DNA from: Actinomycetota bacterium
Lineage (GTDB): Bacteria; Actinomycetota; Actinomycetes; Nanopelagicales; Nanopelagicaceae
Length of the DNA: 64,000 bases
Direction: 5' to 3'
Assembly (NCBI GenBank): GCA_009699575.1
Contig: WLNY01000003.1
Span: forward strand, 1-64,000
A model generated the notes under the pieces. That model did not search any database. It saw only the letters and a list, made by a program, of their open reading frames with translations, and was not told where the DNA came from. Position 1 is the first letter of the stretch. Each line of letters starts with the position of its first letter. Both the position numbers and the translations under genes were made by a program. Positions 7,507 to 15,804 of this stretch are shown piece after piece.

Positions 7507-8709
7507 ATGTATAAAAAGAACTTCCCCATATTTGCAACTCTCCTCTCTTTTGCTTTGCTTGTAGGAATCGCACCCGTGCAGGCCTACTCGAAACTTCAGC
7601 CGTCAGCCATTTTCCCAACTCTGGAAGCAATGGCGAATTCGAAATTCCTCGCTGATCCTTCTATGATTTTTATTGACGCATCTACTGGCGAAGTTGTCTA
7701 TGAAAGAAATTCCACTCAAGCTCGGCGACCAGCGTCTGTTCTCAAATTATTATCGACTACATCTGCATTAACATATCTAGATCCAAGCAAATCTTTCACA
7801 ACATCTATCTCTCTTGGAGTCGAAAGTAAGACGCTCGTGATTAATGGAGAATTTGATCCGTGGATTTCACTGAGTCAATCTCAGGCAATAAAGATGAATC
7901 GCACATCACTTCCACGCCTTGCATTTAATGCGATAAGTGCAGCGAAAAAAGCTAATAACAATTCGCTGCGCGGTCTTAAAATTCTATACACAGGAATCTT
8001 TAGTCAGGATGCAGCAAACTTTGAAGCTTTCTTGCATAAAAGGAGAGTTTATGCGAAATTTGTGCGAGTCACTCCATCGCAAGCTGTGGAAGCATCAGGC
8101 GAACCATTTATCGTCTCGAGCTCACCACCTTTGTCAACTATGGTGGAATTTGCTTTAACCTGGAGCGATAATTTGCTTGCAGAACGTTTAGCGCGACTCG
8201 CTTCAAAAGCCTCTGGGAATTCATTTGACGATACTGGAGTGAATAAAACCTTTCACACAGTTCTAACAAATTTTGGAATAGATCCAGATTTGCTAGAAGT
8301 TTCAGATGGAAGTGGGCTTTCAAAAAAGAATAGAGTTACCGCGCGATCGATTGCCACTCTTCTCATGAAAATTAGAAATGAAGCACAATACAAACCTATT
8401 TATGATGGACTCCCTATTGGCGGAGTGTCAGGAACGCTACTCAAGAGATTTATTAATACTGCCCCTCAAGCTGTCGGTCTGGTTCATGCAAAGACGGGAA
8501 CGCTTAATGGCACCGTCAGTTTGGCAGGATTTGTAGATAGCGGTGACCGACAATATATTTTTGTTGCGATTGCCGATCGGATACCACGAACAAGTTCGGC
8601 TATGAATAGCGCAAGGAACGCATTGGATAGAATTGTAGGAAAATTGGCGCTACCGATTTTTCCTGTTATTGCTTCAGCACAACCCTCGCCTGAAGTATCG
8701 ATTATTTAA
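7507..8709 (+). CDS. dacB: D-alanyl-D-alanine carboxypeptidase/endopeptidase (PBP4 type)
   Basis: This is a 400-residue exported class C penicillin-binding protein. The three active-site motifs are S77-V-L-K80, S220-D-N222 and K329-T-G331. Such enzymes trim the terminal D-Ala of the peptidoglycan stem or cleave cross-links outside the membrane. The N-terminus (MYKKNFPIFATLLSFALLVG, then Ala-rich) is a signal peptide. That is why I place the start at the ATG at 7507 and not at an in-frame ATG 69 bases earlier that would overlap the previous gene. Its stop codon shares a TTAA tetramer with the stop of the converging gene. Confidence 0.85.
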   Translation: MYKKNFPIFATLLSFALLVGIAPVQAYSKLQPSAIFPTLEAMANSKFLADPSMIFIDASTGEVVYERNSTQARRPASVLKLLSTTSALTYLDPSKSFTTSISLGVESKTLVINGEFDPWISLSQSQAIKMNRTSLPRLAFNAISAAKKANNNSLRGLKILYTGIFSQDAANFEAFLHKRRVYAKFVRVTPSQAVEASGEPFIVSSSPPLSTMVEFALTWSDNLLAERLARLASKASGNSFDDTGVNKTFHTVLTNFGIDPDLLEVSDGSGLSKKNRVTARSIATLLMKIRNEAQYKPIYDGLPIGGVSGTLLKRFINTAPQAVGLVHAKTGTLNGTVSLAGFVDSGDRQYIFVAIADRIPRTSSAMNSARNALDRIVGKLALPIFPVIASAQPSPEVSII

Positions 8710-9041
8710 TCTTCCTCTTCTTCCTCTTCTTCATCATCTTCGTAATTGCCGGCTCTGTCATGATCTTCGCGGTCATCTGAAATATTTGATACAGAAGGGG
8801 CTGCCATAGTTGGGGTGGCTACAGGAGAAGCCGTGTCCGTTGCAACAGGGGCGCCTTGTGCCACATTTTGAGCACTCGCTGGCGCTTCATCGCCGACCTG
8901 AGCGGCAGCAACTCCCAAACCAATAACCAACATAGGAATGCTCAAAGCGACGATTTTGAAATTAAATTTCGCCTTTTTTGCAGGGATAAATCGATCATTA
9001 TCGGCAAGCTGGAACCATTCTGGTTTCTCTGGAGGTGTCAT
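8706..9041 (-). CDS. Single-pass membrane protein with acidic tail, hypothetical
   Basis: The 111-residue protein has a polar N-terminal segment (about 27 residues), one hydrophobic helix near residues 28-48, an Ala/Thr/Pro/Val-rich linker, and a C-terminus that is almost all Asp and Glu (ten acidic residues close the protein). With the basic residues before the helix, the acidic tail is probably outside the cell. I do not recognise a family. AAAGGGG lies ahead of the ATG. The tail is encoded by an imperfect run of CTTCCT/CTT repeats, which could change length by slippage without loss of frame. It shares a TTAA stop tetramer with dacB. Confidence 0.6.
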   Translation of the reverse strand: MTPPEKPEWFQLADNDRFIPAKKAKFNFKIVALSIPMLVIGLGVAAAQVGDEAPASAQNVAQGAPVATDTASPVATPTMAAPSVSNISDDREDHDRAGNYEDDEEEEEEED

Positions 9042-9118
9042 TGTGAGCCCCTTTCGTTACCCATAAAGTAGCTGCCCTCGCTGGGAGCATCCTGAGAACA
9101 GCCTTCCAGCTTCGTGAG

Positions 9119-9124
9119 TAATCT
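9119..9124 (+). promoter_or_regulatory. -10 box for heme O synthase (leaderless)
   Basis: TAATCT ends six bases before the GTG start at 9131. This spacing puts the first transcribed base at about the start codon and supports that GTG as the true start. Confidence 0.45.
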
Positions 9125-9130
9125 AGCCAC

Positions 9131-10012
9131 GTGAGCACAACTGGCAGTCAAACCCGAGGCTATATAGACCTCATGAAGTTAAGGGTCGTGGAACTTCTTC
9201 TTGTGACCACTTTGCCCGCCCTTGTTTTGGCAAAAAAAGGCGTACCTTCATTTGGACTCACACTCGCAACAGTTATTGGCGGAACGTTAGCGGCAGGTGC
9301 TGCCAATGCGTACAACATGGTGATTGAAAGTGACTTGGATAAATTAATGGCCCGCACTTCTAAGCGACCTTTAGTTACGGGAGTATTAAATAATAGGCAA
9401 GCAACAATATTTGCAACGATTGTTGCGCTGGTTTCACTCGTAATTTTCTGGGTGTTTACAACACCGCTTGCAACGCTTCTGACACTTATTGCAATTGCGT
9501 TTTATGTAATCGTGTACACGATGGGACTTAAAAGAAGAACTGCACAAAATATTGTGTGGGGTGGGGCTGCAGGATGTATGCCCGTGTTTATTGGATGGGC
9601 AGCAGTTACAAATTCTTTATCGTGGACTGCCGTTGCATTCTTTATGGTTATTTTCTTTTGGACTCCGCCTCATTTCTGGGCACTGGCCATTAAATATAAA
9701 GATGATTATGCTGCAGCAAATGTTCCCATGTTGCCCGTTGTAGCAACACGAGAAAGAGTGCACAGGGAGATGTGGCTACACACATTGGCCATGATTATTT
9801 CTTCAATTGCAATGATTTGGTTAGCAGAACTTCCGTTGTGGACCATGTGTATAACAATCGGATTAGGGCTTGTATTTGCATATCAATTATTTGAGCTCCG
9901 CGAGAATAATCCGGATTACACAAAAGTAGCTGGCAAAATCTTCCAATGGTCTATAACGTATTTGAGTTTGCTTTCTATATTATTAGTGGTTGCTCAACTT
10001 TTAAAAGCTTGA
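9131..10012 (+). CDS. ctaB: Protoheme IX farnesyltransferase (heme O synthase)
   Basis: This 293-residue polytopic UbiA-family prenyltransferase adds a farnesyl group to heme b to give heme O, the step before heme A for aa3 oxidase. The prenyl-diphosphate/Mg site is NAYNMVIESDLDKLMARTS at residues 59-77 with the paired Asp residues, and YTMGLKRRTAQNIVWGG is the characteristic loop after helix 4. PPHFWALAIKYKDDYAAANV is the second conserved site. The GTG start fits the adjacent -10. Heme A synthase (ctaA) is not in the window, though it often lies close by. The gene converges with metZ and overlaps its end by 19 bases. Confidence 0.92.
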   Translation: MSTTGSQTRGYIDLMKLRVVELLLVTTLPALVLAKKGVPSFGLTLATVIGGTLAAGAANAYNMVIESDLDKLMARTSKRPLVTGVLNNRQATIFATIVALVSLVIFWVFTTPLATLLTLIAIAFYVIVYTMGLKRRTAQNIVWGGAAGCMPVFIGWAAVTNSLSWTAVAFFMVIFFWTPPHFWALAIKYKDDYAAANVPMLPVVATRERVHREMWLHTLAMIISSIAMIWLAELPLWTMCITIGLGLVFAYQLFELRENNPDYTKVAGKIFQWSITYLSLLSILLVVAQLLKA

Positions 10013-11220
10013 GTTAAGTCGTGGAGCAAATCGTCAACATGCTCAAGCCCGACAGACAAACGCACGACAGAATTCGTAATACCCATCTCAACTAAGGTCT
10101 CTTGAGAGAGTCTGCGGTGGGTTGTCGATGCAGGATGGGTTATTAAGGACTTACTGTCACCTAAATTATTTGAAATATCGATGATCTGAAGGCCGTCAAG
10201 AAATGAAAATACTTCCTTTTTCCCACCATTAAATTCAATACCAATAGTTGTGCCACCCATTTTATTCATCTGCCGCATAGCAAGCTCGTGCTCGGGGTGT
10301 GATTCCAATCCAGGGTATCGAACACTTGCAATTTCAGGACGTGCCTCCAGGAATTGCGCCAGAATTTGTGCGCTTTGATTCATGCGTTCAACACGCATCT
10401 GCATTGTTTCGAGAGACTTCACCAGCACCCATGCATTAAAGGGACTGAGTGATGGCCCCGTATGTCGAATAAACGGAATCAGGCGTTCATGAATGTATTC
10501 AAAGGATCCAAGAACGGCTCCGGCTAACACGCGTCCTTGACCGTCAATGTGTTTAGTCGCTGAGTACATAACGACATCAGCACCAAGGGTAAGTGGTTTT
10601 TGTAGAACAGGCGAAGCCATCACGTTATCGACAATCACAAGAGCTCCAACTTTATGTGCGAGCTCACTGACCATAGAGATATCGACGATTTCCATCAACG
10701 GGTTACTGGGAGATTCAATAAAAACTATTGAAGTCTTTTGTGAGAGTGCTTTTGCCCAAACTTCTGGATTATTTCCTGAAACAAGTTCAACTTGTATTCC
10801 CCACTTTGGCAAAATTTCCGTAAGGACCACATGACATGAACTAAACATTGCAGCCGAGGCAACAACTCGATCACCAGCTTGTACAACCGATGCGATAGAG
10901 GCAAACATGGCAGACATTCCCGAACCAGTAGCAACACAGTATTGAGCACCTTCAATAGCTGCTAACCGTTTTTCAAACATTTCAACAGTCGGGTTTCCAA
11001 AACGACCATAAACAAAGTGATCTGTTTGATCGATAAAAGAATCGGCTGCTTCTTCAGCGCTTGAATAAGTAAAACCGCTTGTGAGATATAAAGCCTCTGA
11101 GGTTTCACCAAACCCCGATCGAGCAAGTCCTGCACGCACTGCTTGTGTTTGTGGGTCTAGCTCCCATTGAGGCTCGGGGCGTTCGGACCTATTTTGGTAA
11201 CCCCACGGACGTTTGGACAT
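9994..11220 (-). CDS. metZ: O-succinylhomoserine sulfhydrylase
   Basis: A 408-residue PLP enzyme of the Cys/Met metabolism family. YGRFGNPTVEMFEKRLAAIE at residues 71-90, the cofactor-stacking GSGMSAM region, and SATKHIDGQGRVLAGAV around the PLP lysine K223 match MetZ more closely than cystathionine gamma-synthase. MetZ uses O-succinylhomoserine (or the acetyl ester) and sulfide to make homocysteine directly for methionine synthesis. TAGACT lies six bases before the ATG, suggesting a leaderless mRNA. No other methionine gene is adjacent, so substrate choice between the acyl esters is open. The 3' end overlaps ctaB. Confidence 0.85.
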   Translation of the reverse strand: MSKRPWGYQNRSERPEPQWELDPQTQAVRAGLARSGFGETSEALYLTSGFTYSSAEEAADSFIDQTDHFVYGRFGNPTVEMFEKRLAAIEGAQYCVATGSGMSAMFASIASVVQAGDRVVASAAMFSSCHVVLTEILPKWGIQVELVSGNNPEVWAKALSQKTSIVFIESPSNPLMEIVDISMVSELAHKVGALVIVDNVMASPVLQKPLTLGADVVMYSATKHIDGQGRVLAGAVLGSFEYIHERLIPFIRHTGPSLSPFNAWVLVKSLETMQMRVERMNQSAQILAQFLEARPEIASVRYPGLESHPEHELAMRQMNKMGGTTIGIEFNGGKKEVFSFLDGLQIIDISNNLGDSKSLITHPASTTHRRLSQETLVEMGITNSVVRLSVGLEHVDDLLHDLTQAFKS

Positions 11221-11226
11221 ATACGA

Positions 11227-11232
11227 AGTCTA
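11227..11232 (-). promoter_or_regulatory. -10 box for metZ (leaderless)
   Basis: On the minus strand TAGACT ends six bases before the metZ ATG at 11220. The ABC-transporter gene diverges from the same 36-base gap; its own -10 is less clear (GATAGT ending seven bases before its ATG). Confidence 0.45.
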
Positions 11233-11256
11233 ATCGCGTGTGAGATAGTGGTTCAC

Positions 11257-12165
11257 ATGTCCAACCTAGCTATCTCAGTAAAAGACTTAAGCAAGAAATA
11301 CGGCGAGAGAATGGCTGTTTCGCATGCCACCTTTGAAGTTCCAATGGGGTCAGTCTGCGGATTTGTTGGCCCGAATGGTTCAGGAAAAACCACAACGATG
11401 CGAATGCTCCTTGGATTGATTTCCCACACGGGTGGCACAGGGGAAGTCCTCGGATCTTCCATTGATAATCCCGAGGAGTACCTCAGCTCTGTCGGAGCAA
11501 TGATCGAAGGCCCTGCCTTCTATCCAGCCTTAACAGGCTCAGAGAATTTAAAAGTTCTGGCAACCCTAGGTGGTTTTCCAATCGAACGAGTACAGGTGTT
11601 ACTTGACCAAGTAGGCCTTGGCGATCGCTCCAAGTCTAAATATAAAACATATTCACTTGGAATGAAACAACGACTAGGTATTGCAGCTGCCTTATTACCG
11701 AATCCAAAGGTGCTGATTCTCGATGAACCTACAAATGGTTTAGATCCTGAAGGAATTCAAGAAATTCGAGCACTCTTACGCAATCTTGCCGATGCCGGAA
11801 CAACAGTATTTGTTTCATCTCACTTACTTTCAGAATTAGAGATCATTAGCGATTACTTAGTGATGTTACGTAAAGGTGAAGTAGTTTTCTCAGGTGCCAT
11901 CCAAGATCTAATGAAACAGCAACAACCTATTATTTTAGTTAAAGGTTCTTCGAATGAGGATCTGAAAAAAATAGTAGAAATCGGAACTGCTGCTGGACAC
12001 CACTCAATTATTCGCGTCGATGAGGTGCACATTCAAGCATCAGCAGATTGGGCGCCAATACTAAATCGTGCGGCATTTGATGCAGGAATCACCTTGTCAA
12101 AACTCGCTCCGACGCTACCGAACCTTGAAGAAACATTCTTTGAAATGACTGGAGAGCAGAAATGA
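11257..12165 (+). CDS. ABC transporter ATP-binding protein
   Basis: This 302-residue ATPase belongs to the BcrA/CcmA-like group of ABC exporters. Walker A is GPNGSGKTT at residues 38-46, the signature is YSLGMKQRLG at 132-141, and Walker B is VLILDEPTNGLDP at 152-164, followed by the switch His in SSHLLSE. The C-terminal 80 residues are the variable domain usual in this group. I start at the ATG at 11257, because an earlier in-frame start would run back into the metZ gene. It overlaps the permease gene by ATGA. Bacitracin-like drug, lipid or peptide export is possible; the substrate is unknown. Confidence 0.88.
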   Translation: MSNLAISVKDLSKKYGERMAVSHATFEVPMGSVCGFVGPNGSGKTTTMRMLLGLISHTGGTGEVLGSSIDNPEEYLSSVGAMIEGPAFYPALTGSENLKVLATLGGFPIERVQVLLDQVGLGDRSKSKYKTYSLGMKQRLGIAAALLPNPKVLILDEPTNGLDPEGIQEIRALLRNLADAGTTVFVSSHLLSELEIISDYLVMLRKGEVVFSGAIQDLMKQQQPIILVKGSSNEDLKKIVEIGTAAGHHSIIRVDEVHIQASADWAPILNRAAFDAGITLSKLAPTLPNLEETFFEMTGEQK

Positions 12166-12953
12166 TTCGCGTTATCAAAGCAGAACTGCGCAAATTACGT
12201 CGCCCAACTCTATTTCTTGGAACCATGGGGGCAGCCTTTTTCTTTAGCGGACTATTTACGGCACTGATTTATCTTCTTATTGACTCACCAAATGGAAACT
12301 CTGATCGTGGTCGCCGCGTTGGACGAGAATTACTGGCACTCGCTGGGGGCTCGACATACGGATTTGCAACAGTTGGTTCTTTACTTGGAATTATTGCGCT
12401 CTGTATTTTTGCGGCCCAGACTGCTCAAGAATATACATATGGAACTTTGAGAAACCTTCTCGTCCGTCAATCGGGAAGAATTCGATTGCTTCTTGGAAAA
12501 CACATCGCAATGTCAATGTTCGCCATTGTCATGGTATTGCTCTCTGCAATTTTGAGTGTGGGAACATCGGTCGCTTTATCCGGTCGGGCAAAGGTAAGTA
12601 CTGATTTATGGTTTACTGCCAATGGATGGTCATCCATTGGACACACAGTTCTCAATGTTTCCATAGCTGTCATTGGATTTGGAACTATCGGGATGGCACT
12701 TGGATTATTATTACGCTCACCCATAAGTGCAATATCTATCGGCGTTCTATGGATTCTAATTATTGAAAACTTACTAGGCGCCGTGAAAGCAAGCACTTTG
12801 CAATGGATGCCAGGATCTCAGTTGCAGACAATTTCCCAAGGAGGCACGGTGGATATTTCATATTCCCACGCCATGCAAGTGGGTGGTGCATATGTAATCG
12901 CTGCGACTGTAGTTGCATCCATACTATTTTCGCGTCGAGATGTGGCAAATTAA
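12162..12953 (+). CDS. ABC transporter permease
   Basis: A 263-residue membrane protein with about six hydrophobic segments and a charged cytoplasmic N-terminus (MIRVIKAELRKLRRPT). This layout is typical of ABC-2 type permeases that pair with BcrA-like ATPases; TAQEYTYGTLRNLLVRQSGR near residues 88-107 is the conserved coupling helix of this group. It is translated from an ATG overlapping the ATPase stop. Together they probably form a complete exporter of two ATPases and two permeases. The substrate is not visible. Confidence 0.82.
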   Translation: MIRVIKAELRKLRRPTLFLGTMGAAFFFSGLFTALIYLLIDSPNGNSDRGRRVGRELLALAGGSTYGFATVGSLLGIIALCIFAAQTAQEYTYGTLRNLLVRQSGRIRLLLGKHIAMSMFAIVMVLLSAILSVGTSVALSGRAKVSTDLWFTANGWSSIGHTVLNVSIAVIGFGTIGMALGLLLRSPISAISIGVLWILIIENLLGAVKASTLQWMPGSQLQTISQGGTVDISYSHAMQVGGAYVIAATVVASILFSRRDVAN

Positions 12954-13044
12954 GACACACAAGCTTTTTTAAGAGTTAAAGCCCCTAGTTATAGTGCGCA
13001 CTGTCATATCCTTAAGGTCAACTCTTACCCTGGAGGTTCGACTT

Positions 13045-14247
13045 TTGAAACATGCGCGCGCTATATCCCTTGCGCTTATTTTCGGGATGGCTCTAGGAGG
13101 CACCCCCGCATATGCCAAAACTCCCAAACCTACTCTTGCGCAAATAGAAGCAGCAAAAAAAGCAGAGGCGGCTAAGAAAGCAGCAGCAGCAGTGGCTGCT
13201 AAAAAATTAGCCTCAGCCAATCAAACACTTCGATCTCTGACGGCGAAAGCAAATTTTGCGCGCGCGCTATATGTAAAAGCGAAAATTGAACTAGCGGTGG
13301 CCACTGCCCAATTTGTTGCGGCTACACGGCACGCAAATGAAACCGCAGCACAAGTCACCTCCGCGCATCGCACAATCGGAAAACTTGCGATTAATGCATA
13401 CATCATGGGCGGAAGCATGACCGATATTGAACCATTGCTAAATGCAAACGGTCCACAAGATTTAGTTGATCAATTAACAACATTAGATTCACTTGGTGCT
13501 CAAAATACAACGGCTCTTAATAGATTTAAGGCAGCTGAGGTTATTGCGAGAGCGGCAAAAGCGGAAGCTGAGTCTGCAAAGATTGCTCAATTAAAGGCTA
13601 CACAAAAAGTAGCCTCTGCTAAAAAATCTGCCGACGATGCTCAAGCGGAGCAAGAGAAAGAAGTTGAAAAACTTCGTAAGATTCAAGATCAAGTGATGGC
13701 CGAACTTGCCAGTGCTAAAAAAGTGCGTACAACTCTTGAGCAACAAAGAGCTCTTGCATTACTCGAAGAAGCACAAGCAAACACCGCGACAAAAACTCCT
13801 AACCAAGCAAAAGTGTGGCCTGATTTAGGATTTAAAGGTCGTTCAACTACTCGCACCTCTGAATCTCAAAGGGCAGCAGCGGTGGCTTTTGCTAAAAAAC
13901 AAGTACTTGCACGCAAGCCGTATGTGTGGGGATCACAAGGTCCTAATTCTTTCGATTGTTCTGGACTTGTCTATGCTTCATATCGCGCCGCTGGACTCAA
14001 TTGGCCTAATTGGGATCGTCTGAACTCAGCACTTTACGCTGGTTATACCAAGCATGTTGGCTTGAGCGAACTTGTTCCAGGCGACCTTCTTTTCTATTCC
14101 TACAAAGGAACAATTTCCACAATTCATCACATCACCATTTACGCTGGAAATGGAATGATGTGGGAGGCAAACTCTAAAAATGCAGGTCTCCTATTTTCAA
14201 GTATCTATAGCGTTAAAGGACTTATGCCATTTGGTGGCCGGGTCTAG
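13045..14247 (+). CDS. Secreted NlpC/P60 peptidoglycan endopeptidase
   Basis: A 400-residue exported cell-wall hydrolase of the RipA/RipC type. A signal peptide (MKHARAISLALIFGMALGG then AYAK) is followed by a long Ala/Lys-rich coiled coil, about residues 30-235, and a C-terminal NlpC/P60 domain. Catalytic Cys305 sits in FDCSGLVYASYR, the His in IHHITIYAGNG at 361-362, with a following polar residue in WEANS. These enzymes cut the D-Glu-to-diamino-acid bond of the stem peptide at division. I choose the TTG at 13045, with GGAGG eight bases upstream and an immediate signal peptide, over an in-frame GTG at 12994. Confidence 0.85.
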   Translation: MKHARAISLALIFGMALGGTPAYAKTPKPTLAQIEAAKKAEAAKKAAAAVAAKKLASANQTLRSLTAKANFARALYVKAKIELAVATAQFVAATRHANETAAQVTSAHRTIGKLAINAYIMGGSMTDIEPLLNANGPQDLVDQLTTLDSLGAQNTTALNRFKAAEVIARAAKAEAESAKIAQLKATQKVASAKKSADDAQAEQEKEVEKLRKIQDQVMAELASAKKVRTTLEQQRALALLEEAQANTATKTPNQAKVWPDLGFKGRSTTRTSESQRAAAVAFAKKQVLARKPYVWGSQGPNSFDCSGLVYASYRAAGLNWPNWDRLNSALYAGYTKHVGLSELVPGDLLFYSYKGTISTIHHITIYAGNGMMWEANSKNAGLLFSSIYSVKGLMPFGGRV

Positions 14248-14256
14248 TCTGTTCCA

Positions 14257-15225
14257 ATGGAGAGCACACCTAATCTGATTGCTCTAAGACTCGCAGTAAG
14301 AAAAGTCTTGATGCAATTCACTGCTGGCGATGTTGTGATTGTTGCAACTTCAGGTGGGGCAGATTCACTTTCGTTAGCGTACGTTGCATCTTTAGAAGCA
14401 GTTCCTTTGGCGCTTCAAATTATCGGTGTAACAATTGACCACCAACTTCAACATGGTTCGCAAAAGCAAGCACAAAAAGTAACTGATCAACTTAGGTCAC
14501 TTGGGTTGCAAGAAGCTAAAATTATTCAGGTTCACGTAAACAAGACTGATGGCATGGAAGCTTCTGCGCGACGTGCTCGTTATGAAGCGCTTGAAAATTA
14601 TGCAACATCATGTGATGCTGTCGCAATTTTATTAGGACATACGCGCGATGATCAGGCCGAGACCGTTTTGCTCGGATTGGCCCGTGGCTCGGGTGCACGT
14701 TCGCTATCTGGAATGGCACCTGAAAATGGTAAATATTTCAGACCACTATTAAATATAACTCGTGCGCAAACCGTAGGAGCATGCATCGAAGCAAACTTGG
14801 TGCCATGGGAAGATCCGCACAATTCTGATGAGCAGTATGCACGTGTGCGAGTGAGGCGGGCGGTGCTACCAATCCTTGAAAAAAATTTGGGTCCAGGCGT
14901 CAGTGATGCTCTGGCTCGAACTGCAGCACTTCTGCGAGATGATGCGGACGCCTTGGATGCCCTTGCAGATGAGCAATTTGCCTCCATGGAGCCCTCCTCA
15001 CTGGAAGTTCAAAGATTGAGTAACCTGCCCAAAGCGCTTCGAACCCGCATCCTTCGACTGGCGATTTACGCCATTGGAGCGCCCTCAGGCTCAATTTCAG
15101 CCGATCATGTCGCTGTAATTGAGGCGTTGGTCACCTCTTGGCACGGCCAAGGCGAGATTGATCTACCTGGCGGTGTGAAGGTTCGACGAATTTCAGGCAG
15201 ACTTTCGCTCTCAGCCCGAAGCTAG
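14257..15225 (+). CDS. tilS: tRNA(Ile)-lysidine synthase
   Basis: A 322-residue N-type ATP pyrophosphatase. The PP-loop SGGADS is at residues 32-37, after VVIVAT. LGHTRDDQAETVLLGLARGSG near 129-149 is the family motif for tRNA and ATP contact. TilS adds lysine to C34 of the CAU-anticodon tRNA-Ile so that it reads AUA; this is essential. It lies 9 bases after the hydrolase gene and 19 before hpt, and the order tilS-hpt-ftsH-folE is conserved in actinobacteria. Actinobacterial TilS is short, lacking most of the E. coli C-terminal domains, as here. Confidence 0.93.
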   Translation: MESTPNLIALRLAVRKVLMQFTAGDVVIVATSGGADSLSLAYVASLEAVPLALQIIGVTIDHQLQHGSQKQAQKVTDQLRSLGLQEAKIIQVHVNKTDGMEASARRARYEALENYATSCDAVAILLGHTRDDQAETVLLGLARGSGARSLSGMAPENGKYFRPLLNITRAQTVGACIEANLVPWEDPHNSDEQYARVRVRRAVLPILEKNLGPGVSDALARTAALLRDDADALDALADEQFASMEPSSLEVQRLSNLPKALRTRILRLAIYAIGAPSGSISADHVAVIEALVTSWHGQGEIDLPGGVKVRRISGRLSLSARS

Positions 15226-15244
15226 TCTCTTAAAAGGAGTCCTC

Positions 15245-15796
15245 TTGGATATCAACGCCATTGCAAGTGATATTGAACGCGTCATTGTGAGCGAAGAAGA
15301 TTTACAAAAAAGAGTAAAAGAATTAGCGGCTGAAGTTGATAAAGATTATGACGGACAAGATTTAATTCTTATTGGCGTTCTTAAAGGCGCAGTTATGGCT
15401 GTTGCCGATTTATCACGCGCTATGCAACGCCATATTGAGATGGATTGGATGGCTGTGTCCTCATATGGCTCAGGGACAAAATCAAGTGGTGTTGTGCGCA
15501 TTTTGAAAGATCTTGATCGCGATATAACTGGACGTAATGTTTTAATTGTTGAAGACATTGTTGATTCTGGTTTGACTCTTTCTTGGCTTAAAGCCAATCT
15601 AGAATCCCGAGGGGCTGCTAGTGTTGAAATTCTTGCAATACTTCGAAAGCCAGCTGCAGCAAAAGTTGAAGTAAATGTTAAATACGTAGGTTTTGAAATT
15701 CCTTCTGACTTTGTCATTGGGTATGGCCTTGACTACGACGAAAAATATCGCAACCTTCCATTTATTGCTGTGCTTGCTAAGCACATGTACGCCTAG
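15245..15796 (+). CDS. hpt: Hypoxanthine phosphoribosyltransferase
   Basis: A 183-residue type I phosphoribosyltransferase of purine salvage, converting hypoxanthine or guanine plus PRPP to IMP or GMP. The PRPP loop VLIVEDIVDSGLTL is at residues 99-112 with the paired acids E103-D104. LIGVLKGAVMAVADL near 42-56 is the diphosphate-binding loop, and DFVIGYGLDYDEKYRNLP near the C-terminus holds the base-contact and Mg residues. It starts at TTG with AAAGGAG nine bases upstream. It lies between tilS and ftsH, the conserved actinobacterial order. Confidence 0.93.
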   Translation: MDINAIASDIERVIVSEEDLQKRVKELAAEVDKDYDGQDLILIGVLKGAVMAVADLSRAMQRHIEMDWMAVSSYGSGTKSSGVVRILKDLDRDITGRNVLIVEDIVDSGLTLSWLKANLESRGAASVEILAILRKPAAAKVEVNVKYVGFEIPSDFVIGYGLDYDEKYRNLPFIAVLAKHMYA

Positions 15797-15804
15797 GAGA
15801 TTTC

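Noticed and set aside
13021-13044. GTG at 12994 as the NlpC/P60 start
   Set aside because: The TTG at 13045 has GGAGG at the right spacing and leads directly into the signal peptide; the earlier start would add 17 non-signal residues.
11257-14247. ABC pair plus NlpC hydrolase as an FtsEX-RipC system
   Set aside because: The ATPase and permease are BcrA/ABC-2 like, not FtsE/FtsX, and the hydrolase gene follows after a 91-base gap, so the link is unsupported.
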